A stretch of 64,000 nt of DNA from Collinsella sp. AF23-4AC (GCF_003462685.1 NZ_QRVE01000006.1:7213-71212), one strand, 5' to 3'; shown: positions 17,187 to 26,506, counted from the stretch's first letter. A program made the numbers and translations. The notes: generated by a model not told the origin, from the letters alone.

Positions 17187-18320
17187 CTATTTCCAAACGC
17201 GCTCGGCAATACGCCTGACCAGCGCAATCTTTGCCCACTGCTCGTCCTCGGTCAGCTTATTGCCAATCTCGCAGCTGGCAAAGCCACACTGCGGAGACAG
17301 ATACAGGTTCTCGAGCGGCACGTACTTTGCCGCCTCGCGGATGCGCTCGACGATAGCATCCTCGTTCTCGAGCTCTGCCGCCTTGGTGGTCACCAAGCCC
17401 AGCACGACCTTCTTGCCGGGAGCAACGTACTTGAGCGGCTCAAAACCACCGGCGCGGGGCGTGTCGAACTCCAGATAGAACGCGTCAACGTCCTCATGCG
17501 CAAACAGGTACGGCGCGATGGGGTCGTAGCCGCCCTCAAAAGCGTAGGTGGAGTGGTAGTTGCCGCGGCATACATGCGTGTTGATAACCAGATCGTCGGG
17601 CTTGCCCTCGATGGCGACATTGTTGAGCGCCACGCCCAGCTCGCTTACCTTTTGCAGGTCGACCGGGCTCATGCCGGTTTTGGCAACAAAATCGGTATCG
17701 CAGTAGATGCCCCAGGTGCAGTCATCAAACTGGATGTTGCGGCAGCCCGCGGCATACAGGTCAGCAATCACGGTGCGGTATGCTGCGGCAATGGCATCGA
17801 CGAGCTCTTCGTCGGTCTTGTAGACGGCGTGCAGACTCTCCTGCTGGCCATCGCAGCGGTCGAGTGTGACTTCGGAGAACGTCTGGATCGGCGCCGGAAT
17901 GGTCTGGCGCGCGACCTGGCCCTCTCCCTCGAGCGACTTGATAAATTTGAAGTGCTCGACGAACGGATGATTCTCGCCGCTAATGGGACCGGTTACCACG
18001 GCGGTGTCGGCGGTAGTCTCCTCATCGTGGAACATATAGCCCGTGCGCGAGGCGCGGCGCTCAATGCCGTTGAGGCCCCACATAAAATCGAGGTGCCAGT
18101 AGCTGCGGCGGAACTCGCCATCGGTAATCACCTGCAGGCCGGCAGCCTTCTGCTTGGCCACTAAGTCGCGGATGGCCTCGTCCTCGACGGCCTTAAGGCC
18201 GGAAGCGTCGAGTTTACCCGCGACATAGGCGGCACGGGCGTCCTTTACAGCCTGCGGACGAAGAAAACTGCCGACGATATCGGCACGAAACGGCGCGTTC
18301 GGTTGAATCGAAGTGCTCAT
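17187..18320 (-). CDS. MetE C-terminal-like methyltransferase (YxjG/YxjH family)
   Basis: The 377-residue protein matches the short cobalamin-independent methionine synthase family that has only the catalytic barrel. It shows DGEFRRSYWHLDF near residue 65, the zinc ligands in THVCRGNYHS and SPQCGFAS, and YLEFDTPRAG. It transfers a methyl group to homocysteine or a related thiol; the donor for short forms is often not methyltetrahydrofolate polyglutamate. GGGAG before the ATG at 18320 supports the start. The LysR gene immediately upstream and a strong inverted repeat between them suggest dedicated regulation. Confidence 0.88.
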   Translation of the reverse strand: MSTSIQPNAPFRADIVGSFLRPQAVKDARAAYVAGKLDASGLKAVEDEAIRDLVAKQKAAGLQVITDGEFRRSYWHLDFMWGLNGIERRASRTGYMFHDEETTADTAVVTGPISGENHPFVEHFKFIKSLEGEGQVARQTIPAPIQTFSEVTLDRCDGQQESLHAVYKTDEELVDAIAAAYRTVIADLYAAGCRNIQFDDCTWGIYCDTDFVAKTGMSPVDLQKVSELGVALNNVAIEGKPDDLVINTHVCRGNYHSTYAFEGGYDPIAPYLFAHEDVDAFYLEFDTPRAGGFEPLKYVAPGKKVVLGLVTTKAAELENEDAIVERIREAAKYVPLENLYLSPQCGFASCEIGNKLTEDEQWAKIALVRRIAERVWK

Positions 18321-18406
18321 AGATATCTCCCTTTGCATTGGTTGCTTTACTGGGACAGAGTATGAGCGCTCATATGGACATCGTAAAATATATGTTTATA
18401 ACAGTT

Positions 18407-18429
18407 TGATATAGATGCTTCCTATATCA
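18407..18429. promoter_or_regulatory. Inverted repeat upstream of the MetE-like gene
   Basis: TGATATAG-N7-CTATATCA is a perfect 8-bp dyad about 87 bases before the methyltransferase start and just after the LysR gene. A second palindrome, ATGAGCGCTCAT, lies at 18362-18373. The first is a good LysR-type site candidate. Confidence 0.55.
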
Positions 18430-18475
18430 GTTTGGACTGCCATAAAGAGATTTGACCCGTGCAGAACGCAGCAAT

Positions 18476-19372
18476 CTAGATGTGCTGACGAATCGCTTCG
18501 ATATAGGCCTGCCCGTAGCGCGTAAGTGTCGTGTTCTTGCGCGTGATGATGCCGATCTCCATGTACTCGTCTACATCGAGCGGAATGGAGATAATGCCGG
18601 GGCCGTTAAGTTCATGGCTGATCACGCCCGAACAAACCGTGTAACCGTTAAGGCCCATGGCCAGATTGAACAACGTCGCACGGTCGCGCACGCGGATATT
18701 CTTGCGACGCTCAAAGGTCGAGGTCAGTTCCTCGGAATAATAAAACGAGTTATAGCTGCCCTGCTCATAGGACAGGAACGGGTAGTCCTCGAGATCTTCG
18801 AGCGTCACGCTGGCGTGGTCCGCCAGCGGATGGTCGGAGCACACAAAGACATGCGGCGTAGCGCAGAAGAGTCCTTCGAATACGAGCTCGTTGGCCGCCA
18901 GCATGCGCTCGATGACCTCGCGATTGTGCTCCGACAGATACAGGATGCCGAGCTCGCTTTTCATATGCGCGACGTCCTCGATAATCTCGTGGGTCTGCTC
19001 CTCGCGCAGGGTAAAGTCGTAGCGCGCGGCATCGAACTCGCGGATCACATCGACAAATGCATTAACGGCAAAGGAATAATGCTGGCAGCTCACACTAAAG
19101 TGCGGCACCTGCTCGGACGTGCCTTTGTACTTGCCCTCGAGCAGGTCGGCCTGGTCGAGCACCTGGCGCGCGTAGCCCAAGAAGGTCTCGCCTTCCTCGG
19201 ACACAATGACGCCCTTGTTGGTGCGCTCAAAGATGTGTACACCCATCTCGTTTTCGAGATCGCGAATTGACGCGGTTATCGAAGGCTGCGACACAAAGAG
19301 CCGGCGCGAGGCCTCGGTGATGCTGCCGCATTCGGCAACTTTGACGACATATCTGAGCTGCTGGAGCTTCAT
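18476..19372 (-). CDS. LysR-family regulator, probably of sulfur amino acid genes
   Basis: A 298-residue full-length LysR protein: HTH at residues about 1-60 (GSITEASRRLFVSQPSITASI) and a two-lobe effector domain from about 90. The start is the ATG at 19372 (MKLQQLRYVV), preceded by GGGAGAAAG. It lies ten bases after the HAD phosphatase stop, so the two are likely co-transcribed, and 155 bases before the MetE-like gene. Its place suggests a MetR/CysB-like role on that gene; this is inference from context. Confidence 0.88.
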   Translation of the reverse strand: MKLQQLRYVVKVAECGSITEASRRLFVSQPSITASIRDLENEMGVHIFERTNKGVIVSEEGETFLGYARQVLDQADLLEGKYKGTSEQVPHFSVSCQHYSFAVNAFVDVIREFDAARYDFTLREEQTHEIIEDVAHMKSELGILYLSEHNREVIERMLAANELVFEGLFCATPHVFVCSDHPLADHASVTLEDLEDYPFLSYEQGSYNSFYYSEELTSTFERRKNIRVRDRATLFNLAMGLNGYTVCSGVISHELNGPGIISIPLDVDEYMEIGIITRKNTTLTRYGQAYIEAIRQHI

Positions 19373-19382
19373 GGCTTTCTCC

Positions 19383-20291
19383 CTAGACGTTCGTGACGTC
19401 GAAACCCGTCGCGTCCATCTGACGCATAAACGACGGCATCTCCCCCGTCGCGGCGCAGGCGGCAATCTGATGCAGAGCCCCGGCAACCGCATCATCTGCC
19501 GCAGCGCCGATATGCCAGCGCGCGGCAGCCGTGACGGCCTCGTTGGCATTGGCGACTGCAACGGAATTGGGAACGGCATCGATCATGGGCAAATCGTTAT
19601 CGGAATCGCCGAATACGGCCACCTCGTCGGGCGTCAGGCCCAAAGCACGCGCCAGCTCCAGCGCAGCACAGCCCTTGTCCCAGCCGGTCGGAAGAACGTC
19701 GAACAGGCGCACGCGGTTGTTGGGAAACACGAGCGAGAGCTCCGGCACCTCGGCGGCAACACGCTCGCGCAGCTCGGCGAGCTCCTCGCGCGAACGGGCA
19801 CTCCAGATATTCGCCTTGTATACCGGGGCATCGTCAACGACAGGGCGACAGGGAGCCTCTTCGCCCTTGAGCCACGCGTTGCCGCCTGACTCCATGGCGT
19901 GACGCACACGCTCGGGATCGCTTGTCACGCAATAGGCGTCGTTGTCCCAAAAGTCATCACCCAGACGGTAGACCTTCAAATAGGTATCGTCGGTCTCTTG
20001 CTCCAGGTAGTCGGCCAGGCGCATAAGGGCATCGTTATCAGTTGCGCGCGAGGCAACCGCCTCGCCATCGACAAACATCACCTGGCCGTTGCAAAACGCA
20101 CCGGTCGAGAAGCACTCGGAGCGATTGCGGAACATCCAGCTCATCGCGGACGGCTGGCGACCCGAAACCGGGCCAAAATGCAGGCCCGCCGCCTGCATGG
20201 CATGAATGCCCTCGATGGCGCAGTCGCTGGCGCCATCGTGTCCAGCAGGAATCAGCGTATCGTCCATATCGGTCAGCACAAGTTTGATCAT
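19383..20291 (-). CDS. HAD-superfamily phosphatase, Cof type
   Basis: The 302-residue protein has the HAD motif I (LTDMDDTLIP), motif II (GPVSGRQP), and motif IV (VFGDSDNDLPMI), with the cap domain between, as in Cof/YbhA-type sugar-phosphate or cofactor phosphatases. The start is the ATG at 20291, with a GAGGGGACC ribosome site. It diverges from the TPP riboswitch and thiamine genes; Cof in E. coli acts on HMP-PP, so a link to thiamine is possible but not shown. The LysR gene follows ten bases on. Confidence 0.85.
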   Translation of the reverse strand: MIKLVLTDMDDTLIPAGHDGASDCAIEGIHAMQAAGLHFGPVSGRQPSAMSWMFRNRSECFSTGAFCNGQVMFVDGEAVASRATDNDALMRLADYLEQETDDTYLKVYRLGDDFWDNDAYCVTSDPERVRHAMESGGNAWLKGEEAPCRPVVDDAPVYKANIWSARSREELAELRERVAAEVPELSLVFPNNRVRLFDVLPTGWDKGCAALELARALGLTPDEVAVFGDSDNDLPMIDAVPNSVAVANANEAVTAAARWHIGAAADDAVAGALHQIAACAATGEMPSFMRQMDATGFDVTNV

Positions 20292-20331
20292 AAGGTCCCC
20301 TCGGTCATTCTTTATCCCGTCTATTGTAACG

Positions 20332-20433
20332 ACCTGCCAATAAGGGACAGGTTTATCTTGGCAGGTTTTATCTGGGAAAATGCAGCGCCCCTGTTGCCAC
20401 CTGCCAAAATAAACCTGTCCCATATTGGCAGGT
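20332..20433. repeat. Inverted pair of 35-bp intergenic repeats (ACCTGCCAA...TTGGCAGGT)
   Basis: Unit 1 (20332-20366) and unit 2 (20399-20433) are reverse complements, identical at 33 of 35 positions. Each unit itself has ACCTGCCAA/TTGGCAGGT ends around an AAACCTGTCCC core. A third copy lies at 40906-40940. The pair sits between the HAD gene and the TPP riboswitch. Confidence 0.85.
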
Positions 20434-20459
20434 GCGCTAGTATAGGGAACAACAGATTC

Positions 20460-20553
20460 GATGCGGGAGTGCCGGCGGTGCAAACCACAAGGCTGAGAGG
20501 GCATAGGGCCCAATCCTTTGAACCTGTCAGTTAATGCTGGCGTAGGGAGCATG
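20460..20553 (+). promoter_or_regulatory. TPP riboswitch (THI element)
   Basis: The leader has the conserved TPP-aptamer blocks in order: CGGGAGTGCC, GGCTGAGAGGG, CCTTTGAACCTG, and GTTAATGCTGGCGTAGGGAG. It precedes thiM and is followed by a terminator at 20565-20594, so thiamine diphosphate should stop transcription. Confidence 0.95.
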
Positions 20554-20564
20554 CCGCCTTTACA

Positions 20565-20594
20565 GGGGCGCTGTCTATGCACAGCGCCCCTTTT
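20565..20594 (+). terminator. Riboswitch expression-platform terminator
   Basis: GGGGCGCTG and CAGCGCCCC form a perfect 9-bp stem with an 8-base loop and a TTTT tail. It lies 11 bases after the TPP aptamer and 22 bases before thiM. Confidence 0.92.
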
Positions 20595-20616
20595 CTATGC
20601 CAAGGAGGCATGTGCA

Positions 20617-21456
20617 GTGATTGATTCGGAACAGCTTAAGCAACATATGGTCAAGGCCGTAGAGGAGATTCGAGCCACCAATCCGATGGCCGGCTCCATC
20701 ACCAACACGGTGACGATCGACTTTGTCGCCAACGCGCAGCTCGCCGTGGGCGGTTCGGCCGCCATGGTCTATCTGCCCGACGAGGGCGAGGCGCTCGTTG
20801 CCGGCGGCGGCGCCATCTATCTCAACATGGGCACGCTCTTCCCTATCTACGAGCAGACGATTCCCCGCGCGGCCAAGGCGGCACACGACGCCGGCAAGCC
20901 CTGGGTGCTCGATCCGGTGGGTCTGGGCATCGGTAGCCTGCGCACCCAGCTGGTAAACGAGCTCAAGCAGTACAAGCCCGCCATCGTACGCGGCAACGCC
21001 TCCGAGATCATCGCACTCTCCGGCCTGTGGGGTCTTGAGGGCGAGTCGGCCGATCTGAGCCGCGTACGTGGTGTCGATACCACCGACACGGTCGACGCCG
21101 CCCGCGATGCCGCCGTGGCGCTCGCTCGCTACACCGGCGGCGCCGTTGTGGTCTCGGGCGAAGTCGACCTGATTACCGACGGCACGGCCGTGGCCAAATC
21201 CCACGGCGGCAGCCCGCTCATGTCCAAGATCACCGGCTGCGGTTGCTCGCAGGGCGGCGTGCTGGCCGTGTACGCCTGTGCTACCGATCCGTTTACGGCA
21301 GCAGTCTGCGGCACCGCCGTCTACAACGTTGCCGGCACGCGTGCCGCCGCCGTCGCCGATGCCCCGGCAAGCTTTAAGGTCGCCTTTATCGACGAGCTCT
21401 ACCGCGCAACCGCCCAGGATATTGCCGACAACCGACTCGAGCTCGAGGAGGCATAA
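20617..21456 (+). CDS. thiM: Hydroxyethylthiazole kinase
   Basis: The 279-residue enzyme phosphorylates 4-methyl-5-(2-hydroxyethyl)thiazole, salvaging the thiazole half of thiamine. It shows the early ITNTVTIDFVANAQLAVG segment, WVLDPVGLG, VRGNASEI and KITGCGCSQGG, all typical of ThiM. The start is the GTG at 20617, since AAGGAGG lies eight bases upstream and the ATG at 20610 is out of frame. It heads the TPP-riboswitch operon with the thiamine-binding protein and thiE, three bases and an overlap apart. Confidence 0.95.
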   Translation: MIDSEQLKQHMVKAVEEIRATNPMAGSITNTVTIDFVANAQLAVGGSAAMVYLPDEGEALVAGGGAIYLNMGTLFPIYEQTIPRAAKAAHDAGKPWVLDPVGLGIGSLRTQLVNELKQYKPAIVRGNASEIIALSGLWGLEGESADLSRVRGVDTTDTVDAARDAAVALARYTGGAVVVSGEVDLITDGTAVAKSHGGSPLMSKITGCGCSQGGVLAVYACATDPFTAAVCGTAVYNVAGTRAAAVADAPASFKVAFIDELYRATAQDIADNRLELEEA

Positions 21457-21459
21457 GCC

Positions 21460-21801
21460 ATGTCCGAACCCGCAACCAATGCCGGCATGAACACGCTCGT
21501 CGCCGTGGCCATCGCCCCATGCGGCACCGGCGACGAGCTGTCCGCCGAGGTCGCCGAGGTCGTGCGCGTCATTCGCGAGAGCGGCCTTCCCAACCGCACC
21601 ACCTCGATGTTCACCGAGATCGAGGGCGACTGGGACGAGGTCATGCAGGTCGTGCGCGACGCGACCTTTGTGTTGGCGAGCAAGGGCATCCGCACCGAAG
21701 TCGTGCTCAAAGCCGATATTCGACCCGGATTTACCGACACCATGACCGGCAAACTCAAGCGCATGGAAGCACAGATCAAAAAGCAGGAGGAAGCACAATG
21801 A
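21460..21801 (+). CDS. Thiamine-binding protein, MTH1187/YkoF family
   Basis: A 113-residue protein with the MTH1187 fold signature: AVAIAPCGTGDELSAEVAEVV, a GLPNRTTSMFTEIEGDWDEV core and the C-terminal RPGFTDTMTGKLKRM. YkoF relatives bind thiamine or HMP. It starts three bases after thiM stops and its TGA overlaps the thiE ATG (ATGA), so it is translationally coupled and under the same riboswitch. A ligand chaperone or buffering role is inferred. Confidence 0.88.
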   Translation: MSEPATNAGMNTLVAVAIAPCGTGDELSAEVAEVVRVIRESGLPNRTTSMFTEIEGDWDEVMQVVRDATFVLASKGIRTEVVLKADIRPGFTDTMTGKLKRMEAQIKKQEEAQ

Positions 21802-22493
21802 GCATCCGCGACAACCTTGATATCTCGGCCTATCTGGTACTCGGCCCCGAAAACACCCTCGGACGCCCCGTGGGCGATGTGGTGGCCCAGGCACTCGACG
21901 CCGGCTTTACCTGCATCCAGGTGCGCTCCAAGGTGGCAAGCGCCCGCGAGATCATTGCGCTGACCGACGACGCCGCGCAGGCAATCGCACAGGCCGGCAA
22001 GACCGGTCAGGTCGCCCTGTTAATCGATGACCGTCTGGACTGTGTGCTTGCCGCGCGCGAGCAGGGCATTGCCGTCGATGGCGTGCACGTAGGCCAGAGC
22101 GACATTCCCGTCGAGGTCTGCCGCAAGCTGCTGGGCCCCGATGCCATTGTGGGCCTTTCGGCCCGTTGCGAGGAGATGCTCGAGTACGTCAAGACCGCCG
22201 ACATGAGCCTGGTCGACTACCTGGGCATCGGCCCGCTCCACGAGACCGAGACCAAGCGCGACTGCGGACGCGCGGCCGACGGCTCTATCATCACCAAGAG
22301 CTTTGAGGACCTTGCCGCACTCCACGCGGCAAGCCCCGTGCCCATCGTGGTGGGCGGCGGCGTTAAGACGGCCGACTTGCCGCAGCTTAAGGCCACCGGC
22401 GTCGACGGCTTCTTTGTGGTAAGCGCCGTCTGCAGCGCCGACGACCCCCATGCCGCAGCCAAGGAGCTTGTCGACACCTGGCAGCAGGCATAG
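21798..22493 (+). CDS. thiE: Thiamine phosphate synthase
   Basis: The 231-residue TIM-barrel enzyme joins HMP-PP and thiazole phosphate to make thiamine phosphate. It has CIQVRSK, LLIDDRLDCVLA, GVHVGQSDIP, DYLGIGPLHET and VVGGGVKT, all standard ThiE blocks. The ATG overlaps the upstream stop codon. No thiC, thiD or thiG is seen here, so the operon is for salvage. It ends at a strong terminator. Confidence 0.95.
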   Translation: MSIRDNLDISAYLVLGPENTLGRPVGDVVAQALDAGFTCIQVRSKVASAREIIALTDDAAQAIAQAGKTGQVALLIDDRLDCVLAAREQGIAVDGVHVGQSDIPVEVCRKLLGPDAIVGLSARCEEMLEYVKTADMSLVDYLGIGPLHETETKRDCGRAADGSIITKSFEDLAALHAASPVPIVVGGGVKTADLPQLKATGVDGFFVVSAVCSADDPHAAAKELVDTWQQA

Positions 22494-22538
22494 GCATAGG
22501 CCGAACAGCTGATTCGCAGCCTCATATCTTCAGCAATG

Positions 22539-22582
22539 AAAAGCGCATCCCAGTTTGGGCCTCCATTCCGGGATGCGCTTTC
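22539..22582. terminator. Terminator after thiE
   Basis: AAAAGCGCATCCC and GGGATGCGCTTT form a 12-bp stem around an 18-base loop. It serves thiE and the converging patatin gene. Confidence 0.85.
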
Positions 22583-22594
22583 CGTATGCGACCC

Positions 22595-23464
22595 TTACCC
22601 CGCCAGATACGCTTCCAACGCCGGCAAAGTCGCCTCTGCATCGTGGCGGCCAATCTGATAGATACGCTCAAGCTCATCGGGCTCGCGGCACAGCGACGGC
22701 ACCTTTACCGATTCGCTCGGCCGCACCACAAAGACCTCGCCGGCAGCCTCGCGACGTGCCAGGTCATCAAGCGTGGCATTGTAGGCCTCATGCCGATGCT
22801 CAAGCGCCGCCACAAACTCCGGGTAGTGACGGAACACGCGCCGCAGCATGGGCATCACGCTGTTGGGCTGCTTCACAAAGCCCGCCGGCTGCGTGAGTAC
22901 CACAATATTGCGGTCATACCCCTGCGCAAACAGCCAAGCACTGGGAATGGAATCGGCCACGCCGCCATCCAGATATTTATGCCCCTCAATGGCGACAGGA
23001 CGCGTTGCCACGGGAATAGCAGACGACGCCCGAATCCACTCGATATCGCGCTCGTCGCCATACGGCAGATCGTGATAGACGGCCTTGCCCGTCTCGATAT
23101 CGGTACACACGCACGTAAACCGCATGGGGCAGGCACGATATGTCTCCAGGTCGATGGGATCGCGCTCGATGGGCACCTCGTGATAGGCAAAATCTGCATT
23201 GAACATATCGCCGGTTCGCAGCCAGCTTGCTACACCCGCATAGCGCTTATCGGCGCAATAGGCCTTGTTGTAGCGAATGGCACGACCAATCTGGCGCGAT
23301 TTAAAGTTGTAGCCAAACGCCGCGCCCGCCGAGACGCCCACCATATGGTCACAGGTCAGGCCGCACTCCATCCATACGTCGAGCACGCCCGCCGTATACA
23401 TACCGCGGTAGCCGCCTCCCTCGAGCGCAAGCCCCGCCGTGGGCGTCGTATCTGGCTGTGCCAT
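22595..23464 (-). CDS. Patatin-like phospholipase
   Basis: This 289-residue protein has the patatin oxyanion motif GGGYRGMYTAG, the GVSAG nucleophile Ser and the DGG catalytic Asp (YLDGGVADSIP). The fold uses a Ser-Asp dyad to hydrolyse lipid acyl esters. No signal peptide or membrane anchor is seen, so it acts in the cytoplasm or at the inner membrane face. It matches the YjjU-like bacterial branch. Function in this organism is unknown. Confidence 0.9.
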   Translation of the reverse strand: MAQPDTTPTAGLALEGGGYRGMYTAGVLDVWMECGLTCDHMVGVSAGAAFGYNFKSRQIGRAIRYNKAYCADKRYAGVASWLRTGDMFNADFAYHEVPIERDPIDLETYRACPMRFTCVCTDIETGKAVYHDLPYGDERDIEWIRASSAIPVATRPVAIEGHKYLDGGVADSIPSAWLFAQGYDRNIVVLTQPAGFVKQPNSVMPMLRRVFRHYPEFVAALEHRHEAYNATLDDLARREAAGEVFVVRPSESVKVPSLCREPDELERIYQIGRHDAEATLPALEAYLAG

Positions 23465-23788
23465 GCGACCATCTCCATCCCCGCAAATTTAAACGGAACA
23501 AGTATACCCGTCAACATATACCGCCCCAGTCGCATTTTCATCGAACATCGCATCGTCGCGCTACCGTTTGTCGAATAATAGCCGCCCACAGCATGTGCAC
23601 CCCTATATAATTTTGTGCTGTTGTTTACATTACTCAGTAATTATCAGCAGCGAACACGAGCCGACAAATTGACCCAGCGGCGCAACAAGGCGGGAGCATG
23701 GATACACGCAAAGCGTTGAGCGACAACGCGTGTGCACAACGAGCTCGCCCGACGCAATCCGCCCCGACCCCAGAAAGCCGCCTACAGC
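23465..23788. other. Intergenic region before the GGDEF/EAL gene
   Basis: This 324-base gap separates the divergent patatin and GGDEF/EAL genes. A TATAAT hexamer at 23606-23611 could be a -10 element, but no good -35 is spaced from it. A 38-codon frame (23698-23814) with a GGGAG ribosome site overlaps the start of the next gene; I did not accept it as a gene. No riboswitch was recognised. Confidence 0.4.
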
Positions 23789-26506
23789 ATGGATACCCCC
23801 AGCAATTACACTGAAACGCTCGAAAAGACCGTCCGCGACCTTCTCAAGCGTCAGGAGGATCTGGTCAGGACCGCCTTTACCGACCAGCTTACCGGGCTTG
23901 GCAACCGCGGCGGCTTTGCCCGTTCCCTCGAGGAGCTCTGGGAGCAGGACACCCCCGTTACCATGGCGTACATCGATATCGACAATCTCAAGCACTGCAA
24001 CGACGTCTTTGGCCATGACGAGGGCAACCGCTATATTTTGCAGGTAAGCCTCTATCTCAAGCTGTATATGGAGGTGGACGAAGGGGCATTTCGCATAGGC
24101 GGCGACGAGTTTGCCATCCTATCTACGATTGCAACCGAGGACGACCTCGCCGAACGTCTGGAACACTGCCGAACGGTACTGCTCGAAAACAACGCTTCCA
24201 AGATGCCTCACTCGTTTAGCTACGGAGTGGCACACGCCGACCCCGCCCTGGGCGAAGCCCCCAATCGCTTGACGAACGATGCCGACCATCGCATGTACGA
24301 CTACAAGCTACGTCATGCCGTGCACCTTGATCGACGCAATATCGCACAAGCCCACACCGACGACTTCGAAATAAGCGATCGCATTTTCGACGCCCTTTCG
24401 ATGCTCAACGAAGGCCGATATTTCTTTATCGAGAACTTGGACAAACATCGAACCCTTTGGTCACAAGGCGCCTTGCGCGATCTTGGTCTTCCTTCGGAGC
24501 ATATAGACAACTGCCACGATTACTGGAAAACGCGCGTCCATCCCGATGACCTTGAGGCTTACACCAACGACATCGATCAGATCTATAGCGGCTCCAAACA
24601 CCGTCACGTCATGCAGTACCGCGTGCGCAATGCCGCCGGCGACTACATCCTCGGCCGTGCTCGCGGGTTTCGTATCGACGGCGACGGAAATGTCCCCTCG
24701 CTCTATGTCGGCGAGCTCGTCAACCACTCGCTTGCCGAGACCGTCGACGCCGCCACGGGTCTCGGAACGCAGCGCACGCTGATCAACGCTATCGATGCCT
24801 GCCGTCGCGACCGTTGCGAGACGGGGCTTATAGCAGTGCGCGTTCGCGGCACGGCAAAGCTCAACGAGCTCTACGGGGCCGAGGCCGTCGACAACATGCT
24901 CGCCGAATACGCAGGCCGCATGCTGTCGATTACTCGCGGCAGGAGTCGCGTCTTCCGCTCACGCAACGCCCAGTTCGTCGTGCTTAGCAACAATTTGGAT
25001 CACGAAGCATTCGAGCAACTGATCCAACATCTCAAAGAGGCCGTTTTCGCTCCCGTTCGAATCGCGGACGACACCATTACCCCCGTCTGTCTTGTCGTTC
25101 CGGCCTTTTACGAGCACCTGACCAATCAAACGGCCGCCGTTTTAGGCGAACTCGACCGTCGCATTCGCACGGCCGGCGGGCTTGTTCCCAACGACAGCCT
25201 CCCCATACCCGAGGTGGAGCGCAAAAGCGCCATCGCCGAACGCATCGATCCGCTCACGGGTCTCTATCGACCCAGCGAGTTTATGCGCCGCGCCAACGAA
25301 TTTCTCGAGACAAGGCGCAACGGCGCCTGGTGTATCGCCACCGTCGATATGGGACACATGCGACTGTTCAACGAATGGCACGGACAGGCCGAGGGCGACC
25401 GCATGCTCGCCGATGTGGGCACGGTCCTCAAGGACATCGAGAATGCCAACATGGGCGTCGCAGGGTACTGGGGCCAAGACGATTTTTGCGTACTCATCCC
25501 CTTTAAGCACGACACCGTCCATCAGATCTATAGCCGCATTCGCCAGGCCGTGGCCAAGCATGATGACGGCGTGGGCTTCTGGCCGTCCATGGGCGTCTAC
25601 CCCATCGACTCCAACGAGGAAATCACCATCGATGCGCAGGCCAAGGCCATGTTTACCAATCGGCGCGCAAAAAACGACTTTAAGGAGCGCATTGCCATTT
25701 TCCGCCCCGAGGAATACGAACACGAAATCGCGTTCCACCGCACGCTGACCGAATTCCAGTATGCGCTCTCAAACGGCCGCATTACCTACTACTTGCAGCC
25801 CCAGGTCGACATGGAAACCGGCGAGATCGTTGGCGCCGAGGCGCTCACACGCTGGATTGACAAGGATGGCTCCCTCATTTCACCTACCACCTTTATCCCC
25901 GCTCTCGAGGAAAGCGGTTTTGTGGTGACGCTCGACAAATATGTTTGGCAGGGCGTCGCCTCGTGGCTGCGTGAGTGCATCGATCGAGGGCTGCGCGTAG
26001 TTCCGATCTCGCTCAATGTGTCGCGCGTGGATATCCTTGCCTGCGACGTCGCCGAGCATATGGGGGCGCTTGCCGCCCAATACAACCTACCGCCCGAGCT
26101 CATGCGCATTGAGATCACCGAGACGGCTTATACGGGAGAGTCCGAGGCCGTGGATAAGCTGACGGCCGACCTACACACTCGCGGTTTCTCGACCTACATG
26201 GACGATTTTGGCACCGGCCAGTCTACGCTCGCGATGCTCAAGAACGTCAACGTCGACGTCATCAAGCTTGATCGCACGTTTGTGCCCACCGACCGCGATC
26301 AAAGCCGTAGCGCGCAAATCGTTTCATCAATGCTCGAGATGGCGCAATCGCTCCATCTGCCCGTTGTAATCGAAGGCGTCGAGACAAACGAGCAGGCGAA
26401 CATGCTGCTCCAAATGGGTGCCCACTACGCTCAGGGCTTCCTCTACTACCGCCCCATGCAGGCAAAGGATTTTGAGGCATTGCTCGATGGCGGTAACAAA
26501 AACTGA
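23789..26506 (+). CDS. Multidomain c-di-GMP protein: GGDEF-PAS-GGDEF'-GGDEF'-EAL
   Basis: The protein of about 905 residues has an intact first GGDEF domain (GGDEF at 104-108), with no clear inhibitory RxxD site before it. A PAS region (about 195-320) follows, then two GGDEF-like domains whose signature has decayed (RNAQF and GQDDF), and a complete EAL domain from about 650. The EAL part keeps EALTRW, SLNVSR, IEITET, MDDFGTG, IKLDR, EGVET and QGF, so it should degrade c-di-GMP. Both making and breaking the messenger look possible. The ATG at 23789 is preferred over a GTG at 23732 that has no ribosome site. A shorter paralogue follows. Confidence 0.9.
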   Translation: MDTPSNYTETLEKTVRDLLKRQEDLVRTAFTDQLTGLGNRGGFARSLEELWEQDTPVTMAYIDIDNLKHCNDVFGHDEGNRYILQVSLYLKLYMEVDEGAFRIGGDEFAILSTIATEDDLAERLEHCRTVLLENNASKMPHSFSYGVAHADPALGEAPNRLTNDADHRMYDYKLRHAVHLDRRNIAQAHTDDFEISDRIFDALSMLNEGRYFFIENLDKHRTLWSQGALRDLGLPSEHIDNCHDYWKTRVHPDDLEAYTNDIDQIYSGSKHRHVMQYRVRNAAGDYILGRARGFRIDGDGNVPSLYVGELVNHSLAETVDAATGLGTQRTLINAIDACRRDRCETGLIAVRVRGTAKLNELYGAEAVDNMLAEYAGRMLSITRGRSRVFRSRNAQFVVLSNNLDHEAFEQLIQHLKEAVFAPVRIADDTITPVCLVVPAFYEHLTNQTAAVLGELDRRIRTAGGLVPNDSLPIPEVERKSAIAERIDPLTGLYRPSEFMRRANEFLETRRNGAWCIATVDMGHMRLFNEWHGQAEGDRMLADVGTVLKDIENANMGVAGYWGQDDFCVLIPFKHDTVHQIYSRIRQAVAKHDDGVGFWPSMGVYPIDSNEEITIDAQAKAMFTNRRAKNDFKERIAIFRPEEYEHEIAFHRTLTEFQYALSNGRITYYLQPQVDMETGEIVGAEALTRWIDKDGSLISPTTFIPALEESGFVVTLDKYVWQGVASWLRECIDRGLRVVPISLNVSRVDILACDVAEHMGALAAQYNLPPELMRIEITETAYTGESEAVDKLTADLHTRGFSTYMDDFGTGQSTLAMLKNVNVDVIKLDRTFVPTDRDQSRSAQIVSSMLEMAQSLHLPVVIEGVETNEQANMLLQMGAHYAQGFLYYRPMQAKDFEALLDGGNKN

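Noticed and set aside
23698..23814. 38-codon frame with a GGGAG ribosome site before the GGDEF/EAL gene
   Set aside because: It overlaps the next gene's start in another frame and its sequence shows no coding or leader-peptide features.
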